In this document: in pieces, positions 32,186-40,261 of the stretch
Position numbering within the stretch: position 1 is the first letter of the stretch
Layout of the letters: the number at the start of each line of letters is the position of its first letter
Assembly: GCA_030680855.1 (NCBI GenBank)
Contig: JAUXUN010000055.1
Location: 41,378-105,377 of the forward strand
Direction of reading: 5' to 3'
DNA: 64,000 nt
Source: Aestuariivirga sp.
GTDB taxonomy: Bacteria; Pseudomonadota; Alphaproteobacteria; Rhizobiales; Aestuariivirgaceae
The notes under the pieces: generated by a model
Told to the model about the DNA's origin: nothing
What the model saw: the letters and a program-made list of their open reading frames with translations, nothing else
Database searches by the model: none
Made by a program: the position numbers and the translations under genes

Positions 32186-34390
32186 GTGAACACCTATTTA
32201 CGCGCCCGTAACTTCAAAGCCCGTCTCGACATCATCGTTGCCATTTTTGGGCTGGCCTGCATTCTGGCCTTAACCATCTTCGGACAGGCGCGAGCGGGCG
32301 AGGCAAAGCTTGCCCTTATCACCCCCAATGACGTGAAGGCGGGAAGCCTGCTGCTCAAATCGACGGAGGGCGGCAAATATCTTGAAGCGCCACGGCTGGC
32401 CACGGATTTCAATGTCACCATCTCGGGCCCGACGGCCCGCACCATCGTAACTCAGCGTTTTGAAAACCCGGCGGATGGCTTTGTCGAAGGCGTTTATGTG
32501 TTTCCGCTGCCGGAGAATTCCGCCGTGGATACGCTGAAGATCATTGCGGGCAACCGGGTGATCGTCGGCGAGGTGAAGGAACGGCAAGAGGCCAAGGTCA
32601 TTTACGAGGAGGCCAAGGCCAGCGGCCAGGCGGCGGCGCTTCTCGAGCAGGAGCGGCCCAATCTTTTCACCAATTCGGTGGCCAATATCGGTCCCCATGA
32701 AACGGTGATCGTGCAGATCGAGTATCAGGAAACTGTGAAGCAATCGTCGGGCACGTTCTCGCTGCGCCTGCCCCTGGTGGTGGCGCCGCGCTATATGCCG
32801 GCCCCCATTGTCCAGTCGGTTGATTTCTCGAGCGACGGCTTTGGCGTGGCGGTGAATGATCCGGTGCCGGACCGGGAGCGCATCAGCCCGCCGGTTCTGG
32901 ACCCGAAGAAACGTGGCCCGGTCAATCCAACAACGATTTCCGTGACTCTGAATGCCGGATTTGAAGTGGGCGAAGTGAAGAGTCTTTATCATGCGATCAA
33001 GACCGACCTGGCGAGCCGGGTGATTTCGCTGGCTGACGAGAACGTTCCGGCGGACAAGGATTTCGCGCTGGAATGGCAGGCTGCCAGCACGGCTCCGCAG
33101 GCGGGCCTGTTCACCGAAACGGTGAACGGTAAGAACTACTTGCTGGGCTTTGTCACGCCGCCCGTGGCTTCCGCAGCTGAGGTTTTCAAACCGCGCGAGA
33201 CGATTTTCGTGATCGACAATTCCGGCTCCATGGAAGGGCCTTCCATGGTGCAGGCCAAGGACAGCCTGATCTATGGCCTTTCCCAGATGAAGCCGGGCGA
33301 CCGCTTCAATGTCATCCGATTCGATGACACGATGGACCAGTTGTTCACCGATGCGGTTTCGGCTGACAGGGAAAACATTGACCGGGCCAAGGCTTTCGTG
33401 AGCCGGCTCAATGCCAATGGCGGGACGGAAATGATCCCGCCGATGCGCGCTGCCTTGCAGGACAGCCATGCTTCCGACACCTCGCATTTGCGCCAGGTGG
33501 TTTTCCTCACCGATGGCGCGATTGGCAACGAGCAGCAGCTCTTCGCCACGATCAGCAAGGGCCTGGGCCGGAGCCGCGTGTTCATGGTGGGCATCGGGTC
33601 GGCGCCCAACTCCTACCTGATGACACGCGCGGCGGAACTTGGCCGCGGCACCTTCACCCATATCGGCGAGGCGGCGGAAGTCACGGCGCGGATGCAGGAC
33701 CTGTTCAGCAAGATCGGCAGCCCGGTGGTGACCGAGCTGAAAGCCGAACTCGTTGGCAATTCCGCCAGGATCACCCCGGACATGCTGCCTGACCTATACC
33801 GTGGCGAACCGGTGTTGCTGATGGCGGCGGCCAGGGACCTGGGCGGCTCGCTGAAAATCAGCGGCAATATCGGGGCGCAGCCCTGGGAAGTGACGCTTCC
33901 CATTGCAAAGGCGGCGAAAGGCGACGGGATTTCCAAGCTCTGGGCCCGGCGGCGGATTGCCGACTTCGAAGTGGCGTCAACCCTTGGCACGCTGACTTCC
34001 GATGCCGCCAACAAGGCCATTCTGGCCATGGCTCTCGATCACCAGATCGTTTCCAGCCAGACCAGCCTTGTGGCGGTTGACAAAACCCCGAAACGCCCGG
34101 CGGGCGAGAAGCTGACGCGGGCCGACATACCGCTCAACCTGCCGGCGGGCTGGGACTATGACTGGGTGTTTGGCGACGATAAGCCAGCGGCTGAGCAGCG
34201 CGACGCGCAGTTAGAATTCATGCAATTGGCCCTGTTGCAGAAGCCGGCGGCGATCCCTGCCCAGCAGCAGGTGATGCTGCCGCAAACCGCGACGCCAGCG
34301 GAATTTTTGCTGCTTATCGCCGGATTCCTCTTGGTTTTAAGTCTTGCATTCAGGCTGGCTATCCCTCGCCAGTCCCCGCGGCAGATGTGA
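32186..34390 (+). CDS. VIT-VWA domain protein, marine proteobacterial sortase target
   Basis: A 734-residue exported protein. The N-terminal hydrophobic segment (residues ~20-45, ending GQARAGE) is a signal peptide/anchor. Residues ~55-220 are a VIT domain (FENPADGFVEGVYVFPLPEN; KERQEAKVIYEEAK), and ~345-520 a von Willebrand A domain with the MIDAS motif VIDNSGSMEG and FLTDGAIGNEQ. Near the end LPQTATP, a membrane segment and an Arg tail form a sortase sorting signal. The GTG at 32186 has GGAGG 7 bases upstream. The dedicated sortase gene follows 1 base later. Confidence 0.92.
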   Translation: MNTYLRARNFKARLDIIVAIFGLACILALTIFGQARAGEAKLALITPNDVKAGSLLLKSTEGGKYLEAPRLATDFNVTISGPTARTIVTQRFENPADGFVEGVYVFPLPENSAVDTLKIIAGNRVIVGEVKERQEAKVIYEEAKASGQAAALLEQERPNLFTNSVANIGPHETVIVQIEYQETVKQSSGTFSLRLPLVVAPRYMPAPIVQSVDFSSDGFGVAVNDPVPDRERISPPVLDPKKRGPVNPTTISVTLNAGFEVGEVKSLYHAIKTDLASRVISLADENVPADKDFALEWQAASTAPQAGLFTETVNGKNYLLGFVTPPVASAAEVFKPRETIFVIDNSGSMEGPSMVQAKDSLIYGLSQMKPGDRFNVIRFDDTMDQLFTDAVSADRENIDRAKAFVSRLNANGGTEMIPPMRAALQDSHASDTSHLRQVVFLTDGAIGNEQQLFATISKGLGRSRVFMVGIGSAPNSYLMTRAAELGRGTFTHIGEAAEVTARMQDLFSKIGSPVVTELKAELVGNSARITPDMLPDLYRGEPVLLMAAARDLGGSLKISGNIGAQPWEVTLPIAKAAKGDGISKLWARRRIADFEVASTLGTLTSDAANKAILAMALDHQIVSSQTSLVAVDKTPKRPAGEKLTRADIPLNLPAGWDYDWVFGDDKPAAEQRDAQLEFMQLALLQKPAAIPAQQQVMLPQTATPAEFLLLIAGFLLVLSLAFRLAIPRQSPRQM

Positions 34391-34391
34391 C

Positions 34392-35009
34392 ATGGTCCCC
34401 GCAACCCTCACTCTGCCCAAGGTTGGACCGGTGCGCTTGTCGCGCCGGTCCTTCCTCAATTTCCTGAGCGCCCTTTGCCTCGCCCTGTCACTCTTCCTGT
34501 TTGGGCAATCGGCGTGGATTTTTGCCAAGGCGCAACTGGCGCAGGTCCTCCTTGAACGGGCCTTCAGCCAATCGATTGTGACAGGCGAGCCGGTCAAGGC
34601 GTGGAGCTGGGCCGATACCTGGCCGGTGGCGCGCATCGAAATTCCGCGCATTCAGGCCAGCGCCATTGTCCTGCACGGCGGCAGCGGTGAGGCGCTTGCC
34701 TTCGGCCCTGCTCTTCTCGATGAAACATCGCGCATTGGCGAGCGCGGCACTGCCGTTGTTTCAGCACACCGGGATACGCATTTCGCCTTTCTGAAGGATG
34801 TGGTGGTGGGCGATCTGATTTCGATCACGCGCGACGATGGGCTGGTGTTCACCTACCGGGTGACCGGCACTTCAATCGTGGACTGGAACAGGTCAGGCAT
34901 CGACCGGCATGCCAAGGGCTTCAACCTGATGCTGGCGACCTGCTATCCCTTCGATGCCATCACCAGCGGATCACAGCGCTATCTGGTTCATGCGGAGCTG
35001 GTGAAGTGA
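34392..35009 (+). CDS. Class GN sortase
   Basis: A 205-residue membrane-anchored cysteine transpeptidase. An N-terminal membrane segment (FLNFLSALCLALSLFLFG) is followed by the sortase barrel: catalytic His in VSAHRDTHFAFL, Cys in MLATCYPFDA and Arg in SGSQRYLVHA. Class GN sortases are the single-target Gram-negative type that pair with one LPxTxxP-bearing protein, as here. The ATG lies 1 base after the stop of the VIT-VWA gene. The pair should attach or process that protein at the inner membrane. Confidence 0.92.
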   Translation: MVPATLTLPKVGPVRLSRRSFLNFLSALCLALSLFLFGQSAWIFAKAQLAQVLLERAFSQSIVTGEPVKAWSWADTWPVARIEIPRIQASAIVLHGGSGEALAFGPALLDETSRIGERGTAVVSAHRDTHFAFLKDVVVGDLISITRDDGLVFTYRVTGTSIVDWNRSGIDRHAKGFNLMLATCYPFDAITSGSQRYLVHAELVK

Positions 35010-35025
35010 TCAGTACTGATCCATC

Positions 35026-35052
35026 CGCCGGGCACGCTCTTTCTCCCCGGCG
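35026..35052 (+). terminator. Possible terminator after the sortase gene
   Basis: CGCCGGG (35026-35032) and CCCGGCG (35046-35052) form a 7-bp stem with a 13-base loop containing TCTTTCT, 17 bases after the stop. A GATCAGTACTGATC palindrome lies between. Weak without a T-tract. Confidence 0.35.
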
Positions 35053-35215
35053 AGTCAGTCGGTGGGAGGCTCAGTTGCCGCCGGGATGACATCCCTTTGC
35101 CCATCCGCAGTGCGTGTCGAAATTTATGAATGGTTGCTGAACAAACGCATAAGGTTCCGTTCAGCTGCAGTGAGGCACGTTTGCCCGGCTGGGGAGCCTT
35201 GTGGAGTAAAATAAG

Positions 35216-35575
35216 ATGATGAAGTTTTTATTGGCGGTCCCTGTTGCCCTTGCGATTGGGACAATAGCAATTCCCGCGCACGCTGGGACCTACGATGGCA
35301 TCGCAGTCGGCGAGCCCTATCCAGGATATGAATCCTATCCGAGAAAACATCCTCAGCCCATGCAGGACTATTACGAGGATGAAGAGGATGACCAGATTTC
35401 TTGCTGGGAAGGCAAAAGGATCGTACGCGAAAGAAACTTTTATCGAGTCCGCCCAGTGAAGTGCCAAGGCGCAATATTTCGGTACCAGGCGCTCAAAAAT
35501 GGGCGCCCTTGGTTGGTCCGGGTGAATTCCTATTCTGCCAGGATTGTGAGTGCGCGCCCGCTCGGGACCTATTGA
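35216..35575 (+). CDS. Small secreted protein of unknown function
   Basis: A 119-residue exported protein with signal peptide MMKFLLAVPVALAIGTIAI followed by PAHA. The mature part begins with a Tyr/Pro-rich, then acidic, stretch (YPGYESYPRKHPQPMQDYY; EDEEDDQ) and ends in a basic domain with two Cys (ISCWEGKRIV; VRPVKCQGAIF) that resembles a PepSY/YpeB-like or antifreeze-named small fold seen in rhizobial secreted proteins. I cannot name it. A hairpin terminator follows. The adjacent ATG at 35219 is an alternative start. Confidence 0.6.
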   Translation: MMKFLLAVPVALAIGTIAIPAHAGTYDGIAVGEPYPGYESYPRKHPQPMQDYYEDEEDDQISCWEGKRIVRERNFYRVRPVKCQGAIFRYQALKNGRPWLVRVNSYSARIVSARPLGTY

Positions 35576-35588
35576 TTGTCGTGGCGAG

Positions 35589-35614
35589 ACCCCGCAGTAG
35601 AGTGACTGTGGGGT
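35589..35614 (+). terminator. Hairpin after the small secreted-protein gene
   Basis: ACCCCGCAGT (35589-35598) pairs at 9 of 10 positions with ACTGTGGGGT (35605-35614) around a 6-base loop, 13 bases after the stop codon. A short ATTCAT follows. It lies 42 bases left of the IS630 end. Confidence 0.6.
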
Positions 35615-35738
35615 ATTCATCGACTGTTGGTCGAAGATGCCCCGAGTGCGCCCTAGAGCGTCGCGCTGTCAAGTTGAATCGAAATGGGGTTTGCAAATCA
35701 GTTGAGATGTGATTCAAGATTTGCGGAGGTGATTTGCC

Positions 35739-36116
35739 ATGCCGCACCCATTGTCGAACGATCTGCGTGAGCGTGTTGTTGCGTTTGTCGAGGCTGGAAA
35801 TTCTTGCAATGAGGCCGCCCGGCACTTTGACACGTCAGTGTCTTTTGCCGTGAACCTGATGGCGCTGTTGCGCGAAACGGGTTCGGTAGAGCCGCGTCCG
35901 ATTGGCGGCAAGAGGCATGGCAAGCTTGACCCGGCCGAGGCGTTCCTGCTGGCTTTTGTCGAGCGCACACCTGACGTGACCATGCCCGAGCTTGCCGCTG
36001 CGCTGCTTGCGGAGAAGGGCATCAAGGCCACCCCGCAATCCCTGTCGCGCTGGCTGATCAAGAAGGGCTTCAGCTTCAAAAAAAACACTTCGGGCCAGCG
36101 AACAAGACCGGCCTGA
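35739..36116 (+). CDS. IS630 transposase, N-terminal part (frame 1)
   Basis: A 125-residue frame carrying the DNA-binding half of an IS630 transposase: two helix-turn-helix units (LRERVVAFVEAGNSCNEAAR with HFDTS; TMPELAAALLAEKGI then ATPQSLSRWLIKKG). The reading frame ends shortly after a run of eight A residues (36078-36085), where the protein FSFKKN would normally continue as FSFKKTLRA in the +1 frame. Slippage on the A-run, or a degenerative one-base change, joins it to the second part. Confidence 0.85.
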   Translation: MPHPLSNDLRERVVAFVEAGNSCNEAARHFDTSVSFAVNLMALLRETGSVEPRPIGGKRHGKLDPAEAFLLAFVERTPDVTMPELAAALLAEKGIKATPQSLSRWLIKKGFSFKKNTSGQRTRPA

Positions 36117-36693
36117 ACTGGCCAAGGCCCGGGCCGAATGGAAGCAAGGCCGCCAGCCCATCATGCGCGAACAGCGCGGGCGGCTGATCTTTATCGACGA
36201 GACCGGAACCACGACCAAGATGACCCGGCTGCGCGGGCGCTCCGCGAAGGGCTGCCGGCTGAACAGCAAGGCCCCCTTCGGTCACTGGGGCACGCAGACC
36301 TTCGTGGCGGGCCTCAAATGCGATGGCCTCATCGCCCCCTGGGTGGTTGACGCACCCATGAACCGGGCCATCTTCGACACCTATGTCGAGACCCAGCTCG
36401 TCCCCACGCTCAGGCATGGCGACGTCGTCATCATGGACAATCTCTCAAGCCACAAAAGCGAACGGGCCGAGAAGGCAATACGAAGCCGGGGCGCGTGGCT
36501 CCTCTTCCTGCCGCCCTACAGCCCGGACCTCAACCCCATCGAGATGGCCTTCTCAAAGCTGAAAGCCCGGCTCCGCGCAACGGCCGCAAGAACCATCGGC
36601 GATCTTTGGAAAGCCATCGGCAACATCTGCGCTCTCTTCACGCCAGACGAATGCTCAAACTACTTCTCTGCAGCAGGGTATGGACTCAAATGA
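36085..36693 (+). CDS. IS630 transposase, C-terminal DDE part (frame 2)
   Basis: The catalytic half of the transposase, read in the frame reached by a +1 shift on the eight-A run; its first internal ATG is at 36163. DDE residues are visible: LIFIDETGTTTKM (first Asp), VVIMDNLSSHKS (second Asp) and YSPDLNPIEMAFSKLK (Glu). The fused product would be about 317 residues, the usual IS630 length. If the frameshift is programmed the element may be active; otherwise this is a pseudogene. Confidence 0.85.
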   Translation, partial: TLRASEQDRPELAKARAEWKQGRQPIMREQRGRLIFIDETGTTTKMTRLRGRSAKGCRLNSKAPFGHWGTQTFVAGLKCDGLIAPWVVDAPMNRAIFDTYVETQLVPTLRHGDVVIMDNLSSHKSERAEKAIRSRGAWLLFLPPYSPDLNPIEMAFSKLKARLRATAARTIGDLWKAIGNICALFTPDECSNYFSAAGYGLK

Positions 36694-36706
36694 AAGTGCG
36701 ACGCTC

Positions 36707-36864
36707 TAATTCCTTGCTCCGGTAGCGGCGGGAAGAGCGATAATGCCACGCGCCACACCCGGGTAGAAGGCCGGAACCGTCATAGGGCACATGCCATTAT
36801 TGCGGCTGCCCATGGCCGCGTTGCCGCCAAATGGCTCTTGGAACGATGAAAGAGGGAAGATGAA
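36707..36864. other. Short region between IS630 and the island's left att site
   Basis: No firm gene. On the minus strand a 34-codon frame (36813 to 36706) ends in a TAG formed at the IS junction and continues open upstream to the tRNA fragment, with coding-like codons (GSRNNGMCPMTVPAFYPGV). It may be the remnant of a small gene downstream of tRNA-Arg before island insertion. Nothing else is recognisable. Confidence 0.3.
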
Positions 36865-36912
36865 TTGGCGCGCCCGAAGAGATTCGAACTCCTGACCCCC
36901 AGATTCGTAGTC
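36865..36912 (-). repeat. attL: truncated 3' copy of tRNA-Arg
   Basis: A 48-bp exact copy of the 3' part of the tRNA-Arg(ACG) at 55592-55668, including the CCA end, acceptor 3' strand, T-arm and the anticodon loop. To the right of 36912 the match stops abruptly inside the anticodon stem. This is the left attachment site of the island. Confidence 0.93.
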
Positions 36913-37015
36913 GTGCCGAGAAGTTTTCTGGGAGTATCCTGTAGTTGCCAGTAGTGAGCGTTTTCAACAGCTTATCTGTTCTGGCCCTTCCCATGGATTC
37001 CCTGAATTGTTATCA

Positions 37016-37038
37016 CGGTGCTTCCCCGGTGCTTCCCC
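37016..37038. repeat. Tandem CGGTGCTTCCCC motif near the integrase
   Basis: CGGTGCTTCCCC occurs at 37016-37027 and again at 37027-37038, between attL and the integrase start. The same motif pair recurs near the right end (55505-55525) and singly at 49120-49133. It is a candidate arm-type binding site for the integrase N-terminal domain. Confidence 0.6.
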
Positions 37039-37065
37039 AGCACCGGAATCAGAGGGCCGGGAGTT

Positions 37066-38349
37066 ATGGCATTACGCATCGGCAAGCGCGTCATCGACGG
37101 ACTTAAGACTACTGGCCGCGAGTATTTTCTGTGGGATGATGACTTGCCCGGGTTCGGCGTTCGAGTGCGCGCAACTGGAGTTAAGAGCTACGTGTTCCAG
37201 TATCGTGCTGGGGCGGGACGCTCGGCACCTTCAAGGCGCTTCACTCTCGGTGGCATAGGCAAACTCACACCGGAACAAGCACGCAAGCTGGCGCGCGAAA
37301 TTTCAGGCGATGTGGCACACGGAAAAGACCCGGCCCATGAAAGGGCAGATGATCGCAAGGCTTTGACGGTTGCACAACTGACAGCGCTTTTCCTTGCGGA
37401 GCATGTGAAGGCCAAGCGCAAGGCCGGAACCTATGCCAACTATGAACAGGTGCTTCGGCACAATGTGGTCCCTGAGCTGGGAACCACGCGGGCCACAAAA
37501 CTTCGACGCACCGATTTGATCCGATTGCATCTCGCCAAGCAATCGACTCCCTACCAGGCCAACAATACGGTGCGCGTAGTGCGCAGCATGTACACCTTCG
37601 CGGCTTCGCGCGGCCTTGTCCCTGAAGGATTCAATCCAGCCAAAGGTATCGTTGGTTATCGTGGCGAATTGCGTGAGCGTTTTCTTTCATCGGAAGAACT
37701 TGAGCGATTTGGAACAACGCTTCGGCTTGGCGAAACCAAAGGCTTGCCCTGGGTGGTTGATCCCAATGCGCCCAATGCCAAGCATGTTCCGAAGCAGGAT
37801 CGCAATCGGCGCACGATGATTGAACCACATGCGGCGGCGGCGCTTCGATTGTTGCTGTTCACTGGATGCCGCCTTCGGGAAATTCTGCATCTTGAATGGA
37901 GACAGGTGGATTTTGAACGCGGACTGTTTTTCCTTTCGGACTCGAAGACAGGCCGCAAAGCAGTTATCGTCAATGCGCCCGCTCTCAAGGTGCTGGCAGA
38001 CTTGCCGCGTTTTGGACGCTTTGTGATTGCGGGTGAAAGTCCGGATCAGCCGCGATCCGACCTCAAGAGGCCTTGGCGTGCTGTTATTCGCCACGCAGGA
38101 ATTGAAGGTCTTCGCATTCATGATTTGCGTCACAATTTTGCGAGCTTCGGTGCAGGTGGCGGTCTGGGGTTGCCGATTATCGGGCGCTTGTTGGGACATT
38201 CGCAACCCTCAACGACGGCGCGTTATGCGCACCTCGACACAGATCCATTGCGCCGCGCTTCTGACAAGATCGCGGGCACAATTTCCGCCGCCTTTGATGG
38301 CAAGGTTAGTGGTGACAACGTTGTGAAACTCAAGCGGGAAAGGAAATAA
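37066..38349 (+). CDS. int: Tyrosine recombinase (site-specific integrase)
   Basis: A 427-residue integrase that should catalyse insertion and excision of the island at tRNA-Arg. Residues ~1-80 form an arm-DNA-binding domain of the DUF4102-like type (WDDDLPGFGVRVRATG), ~100-195 the core-binding SAM-like domain, and ~250-400 the catalytic domain. Catalytic residues are Arg269 (FTGCRLREIL), His352 and Arg355 (IHDLRHNFAS), His378 (LLGHSQPST) and the nucleophile Tyr387 (TARYAHL). The ATG at 37066 has GGGAG upstream; the longer frame from 37018 runs through the GGTGCTTCCCC repeats and is unlikely. Confidence 0.95.
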   Translation: MALRIGKRVIDGLKTTGREYFLWDDDLPGFGVRVRATGVKSYVFQYRAGAGRSAPSRRFTLGGIGKLTPEQARKLAREISGDVAHGKDPAHERADDRKALTVAQLTALFLAEHVKAKRKAGTYANYEQVLRHNVVPELGTTRATKLRRTDLIRLHLAKQSTPYQANNTVRVVRSMYTFAASRGLVPEGFNPAKGIVGYRGELRERFLSSEELERFGTTLRLGETKGLPWVVDPNAPNAKHVPKQDRNRRTMIEPHAAAALRLLLFTGCRLREILHLEWRQVDFERGLFFLSDSKTGRKAVIVNAPALKVLADLPRFGRFVIAGESPDQPRSDLKRPWRAVIRHAGIEGLRIHDLRHNFASFGAGGGLGLPIIGRLLGHSQPSTTARYAHLDTDPLRRASDKIAGTISAAFDGKVSGDNVVKLKRERK

Positions 38350-38352
38350 ATT

Positions 38353-38709
38353 ATGTCTACTGAAACGAAGTTTGAACCGGAATTGGCAAAGATAGCTTCG
38401 GTGTTGTTCACTGGTTATCCCATAGCGGATAGGGCAATTGGTGACACTAAGACGAGTACCTACCACGATTGGATGCGCAGGAACTCCCTGAAGCTCTTAA
38501 AGCTCAGCGATGAAGAATTGGCGGCGAAGGCACAACTCGATCCGGATGCGATGATGGCGTTGGGCGACGAGCTACTAAAATCAATCGAGTGGTACGAAGA
38601 TGGCCGTAAGGTAATGGAAGCCATGCTCGCTCGCACTGTCGTAGTGATGGCACGTTGCGCCGCATCGCAAGCTGGCGAATCGTCCGAAAAGAGGAAAGAA
38701 TTGAACTGA
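38353..38709 (+). CDS. Unknown island protein downstream of int
   Basis: A 118-residue soluble protein starting 3 bases after int, so almost certainly co-transcribed with it. It is mostly helical (DEELAAKAQLDPDAMMALGDE; LLKSIEWYEDGRKVMEAML) with no recognised motif or membrane segment. Small ORFs placed directly after integrase genes in related islands are common but uncharacterised. A role in excision control is only a guess. Confidence 0.6.
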   Translation: MSTETKFEPELAKIASVLFTGYPIADRAIGDTKTSTYHDWMRRNSLKLLKLSDEELAAKAQLDPDAMMALGDELLKSIEWYEDGRKVMEAMLARTVVVMARCAASQAGESSEKRKELN

Positions 38710-38813
38710 CTTCTTGAAAGACGCGGCTAGGCTGATCCCCGAAAGCCGGGACACCGCACCCGGCCCGCCGCGTCCCCTTCATTTGCGGGCAATTTCTTTG
38801 CGGGAGGCGCTAG

Positions 38814-39524
38814 GTGGACTCAAGCACAATTTCTTTTGGAGAAGCCGTTTCCAAACTCGCTCCTTCCATAGGGATGCACAATTCGGATACCGGGGCGCTC
38901 ATAGCGGCCGCAATCCAAGGTGGCGGTGTACAAATCACAGGAGCAAAAGGTGAGCAATTCGACTTTCTCTCGGCGCCAAAACCCAGAGGTTCTGGGCATG
39001 CAGGGGACGTCGTCGTCAATTCTGATTTCGATGTTTTCAAATTAGGCTCTGGTTGGGACGACCTGGACGGTGCTGCAAGGGGCGTAAGAAACGCTTCGCA
39101 GCAAGATTCACATAGCAATGCATCAATTGCCAGGTCGTATGGCGTTGAGGACGATTGGCGATTCCACAGGGGCCAGCTCATCGAGGCCCTTTGGCGCACA
39201 GGGCAGAATTACGGAGTCCGATACGAGGCATTGCAGGTACTCAAGTCGCAAACATCTTCAACCGCAAAACTAGAGAGAGCTAAGCCGGGGAGAAAGCCCA
39301 ATCCTTATAGGGATGGATGCTTGGTGTTCTTAGAAGGATACTATCAGTCAAATGGCATACCAAGCCGCATTGAAGATATGCACGAATCGATCATCGAGTT
39401 CATGCAGTCCAGAGGTGTGTTCGATGAAGATTCCGATTTCCCGGAAGAAACCACGCGTAAAAACTGGATCGAACTTGTGCGCGAACGGCTTGGAGTAAAG
39501 TCACTTAAGAAGGTCGGAAACTGA
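38814..39524 (+). CDS. Unknown island protein
   Basis: A 236-residue soluble protein beginning at a GTG preceded by GGGAGG. The first 80 residues are Gly-rich (GALIAAAIQGGGVQITGAKG) and the rest helical with a charged C-terminus (ESIIEFMQSRGVFDEDSDF; RKNWIELVRERLGVKSLKK). The end resembles a winged-helix tail, but I cannot assign a family. Its stop codon sits in the loop of an intrinsic terminator, so the int transcription unit likely ends here. Confidence 0.55.
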   Translation: MDSSTISFGEAVSKLAPSIGMHNSDTGALIAAAIQGGGVQITGAKGEQFDFLSAPKPRGSGHAGDVVVNSDFDVFKLGSGWDDLDGAARGVRNASQQDSHSNASIARSYGVEDDWRFHRGQLIEALWRTGQNYGVRYEALQVLKSQTSSTAKLERAKPGRKPNPYRDGCLVFLEGYYQSNGIPSRIEDMHESIIEFMQSRGVFDEDSDFPEETTRKNWIELVRERLGVKSLKKVGN

Positions 39525-39537
39525 ATTCCGACCTTTT
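39512..39537 (+). terminator. Intrinsic terminator overlapping the stop codon
   Basis: GGTCGGAA (39512-39519) and TTCCGACC (39526-39533) form a perfect 8-bp stem with a 6-base loop that contains the TGA stop, followed by TTTT. A textbook Rho-independent terminator. Confidence 0.8.
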
Positions 39538-39600
39538 CCGACAGAAAGTAAAGGCAATTTAAGAGACCTTCTCACCACTCGCAGTCACGAGAGGTGAAAC

Positions 39601-39816
39601 ATGGCAATTCAAGAAAACCGAATTCTATCTGTTGAAGAGGCCGCGGAATATCTCGGTCTTTCTGTTTCGACATTGAATAAGAGAAGGTGCGGCGGCGAGC
39701 TCCCGAGGTTTGTAAAGCTTACGGCGCGGCGCGTGGGGTACGAACGAAGCGCGCTCGAAGAATACGTAGCTAAGTGCCGTCGCAATTCCACTTCTGATCT
39801 TGGGGGTGCGAAATGA
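39601..39816 (+). CDS. AlpA/excisionase-type helix-turn-helix protein
   Basis: A 71-residue MerR-like winged-helix protein of the HTH_17/AlpA group. The core is LSVEEAAEYLGLSVSTLNKRRCGGELPRF with the K-L-x-x-R-R-V-G-Y wing that follows, and a short basic tail. Such proteins regulate integrase expression or act as excisionases in islands. The ATG has GAGAGG at ideal spacing, and its stop overlaps the next gene by 4 bases, starting the replication operon 39.6-42.3 kb. Confidence 0.85.
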   Translation: MAIQENRILSVEEAAEYLGLSVSTLNKRRCGGELPRFVKLTARRVGYERSALEEYVAKCRRNSTSDLGGAK

Positions 39817-40250
39817 AGTTAGCCCTTGAAGGAAAGGGGGCCGCAGAATTGGTTCGCTTGGCGCGTGAAGGTATTAGAGCGCGCGAAAAAGTGCTTTGGC
39901 GGTTGATGCAGTCAAAATTGTCAGAAAATGTGTATGCAGCAGTGCGACGTTCGGATAGCGCCATTTACGAAACCGAGAAGGCCATTGGCGAGTTTTGGCA
40001 GGGCAATGAATCAACTTTGCAAAACGCGCTGGAGATACAAGCCGAAGCTTTTATCGACCTGGACAAGAAGGGTTGGGCAACTCTGGAATTCATGTCCGAA
40101 GGTAGTAGGTATGAGCCTCACTGGGTTTGCACCGACGGAAAGTATCAATATCGCTTCTACAACCCTACCACTGGCAATTATGACGTTGCCATTGATAAAG
40201 GCTGGACTCTGTCCCACTTGCCGCGTCGTCGCCGAAAATCCTGCAAATAA
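39813..40250 (+). CDS. Unknown island protein in the replication operon
   Basis: A 145-residue soluble protein, translationally coupled to the AlpA-like gene (4-base overlap) and 11 bases upstream of the primase gene. It has a helical N-terminal half (AELVRLAREGIRAREKVLW; RLMQSKLSENVYAAV) and a beta-like second half with aromatic residues (EPHWVCTDGKYQYRFYNPTTG). No family recognised. Position suggests a replication or regulatory helper. Confidence 0.6.
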   Translation: MKLALEGKGAAELVRLAREGIRAREKVLWRLMQSKLSENVYAAVRRSDSAIYETEKAIGEFWQGNESTLQNALEIQAEAFIDLDKKGWATLEFMSEGSRYEPHWVCTDGKYQYRFYNPTTGNYDVAIDKGWTLSHLPRRRRKSCK

Positions 40251-40261
40251 GGTAAGCGGCA

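Larger units (their letters stand above)
35656..36706 (+). mobile_element. IS630-family insertion sequence, 1,051 bp
   Basis: Terminal inverted repeats are visible: the left end begins GAGCGTCGCGCTGTCA and the right end, read inward, begins GAGCGTCGCACTTTCA (14 of 16 identical). TA dinucleotides flank both ends (35654-35655 and 36707-36708), the target duplication expected of IS630/Tc1-mariner elements. It encodes a DDE transposase split into two frames. The insertion lies between a secreted-protein gene and the tRNA-Arg genomic island. Confidence 0.9.

Noticed and set aside
36865..36912. Second tRNA gene at the left island end
   Set aside because: Only the 3' part matches; the 5' acceptor strand and D-arm are missing, so it is an attachment-site fragment, not a tRNA.
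37018..37065. Upstream extension of the integrase start
   Set aside because: It would begin at a GTG in the GGTGCTTCCCC repeats; the ATG at 37066 with GGGAG matches the family start.
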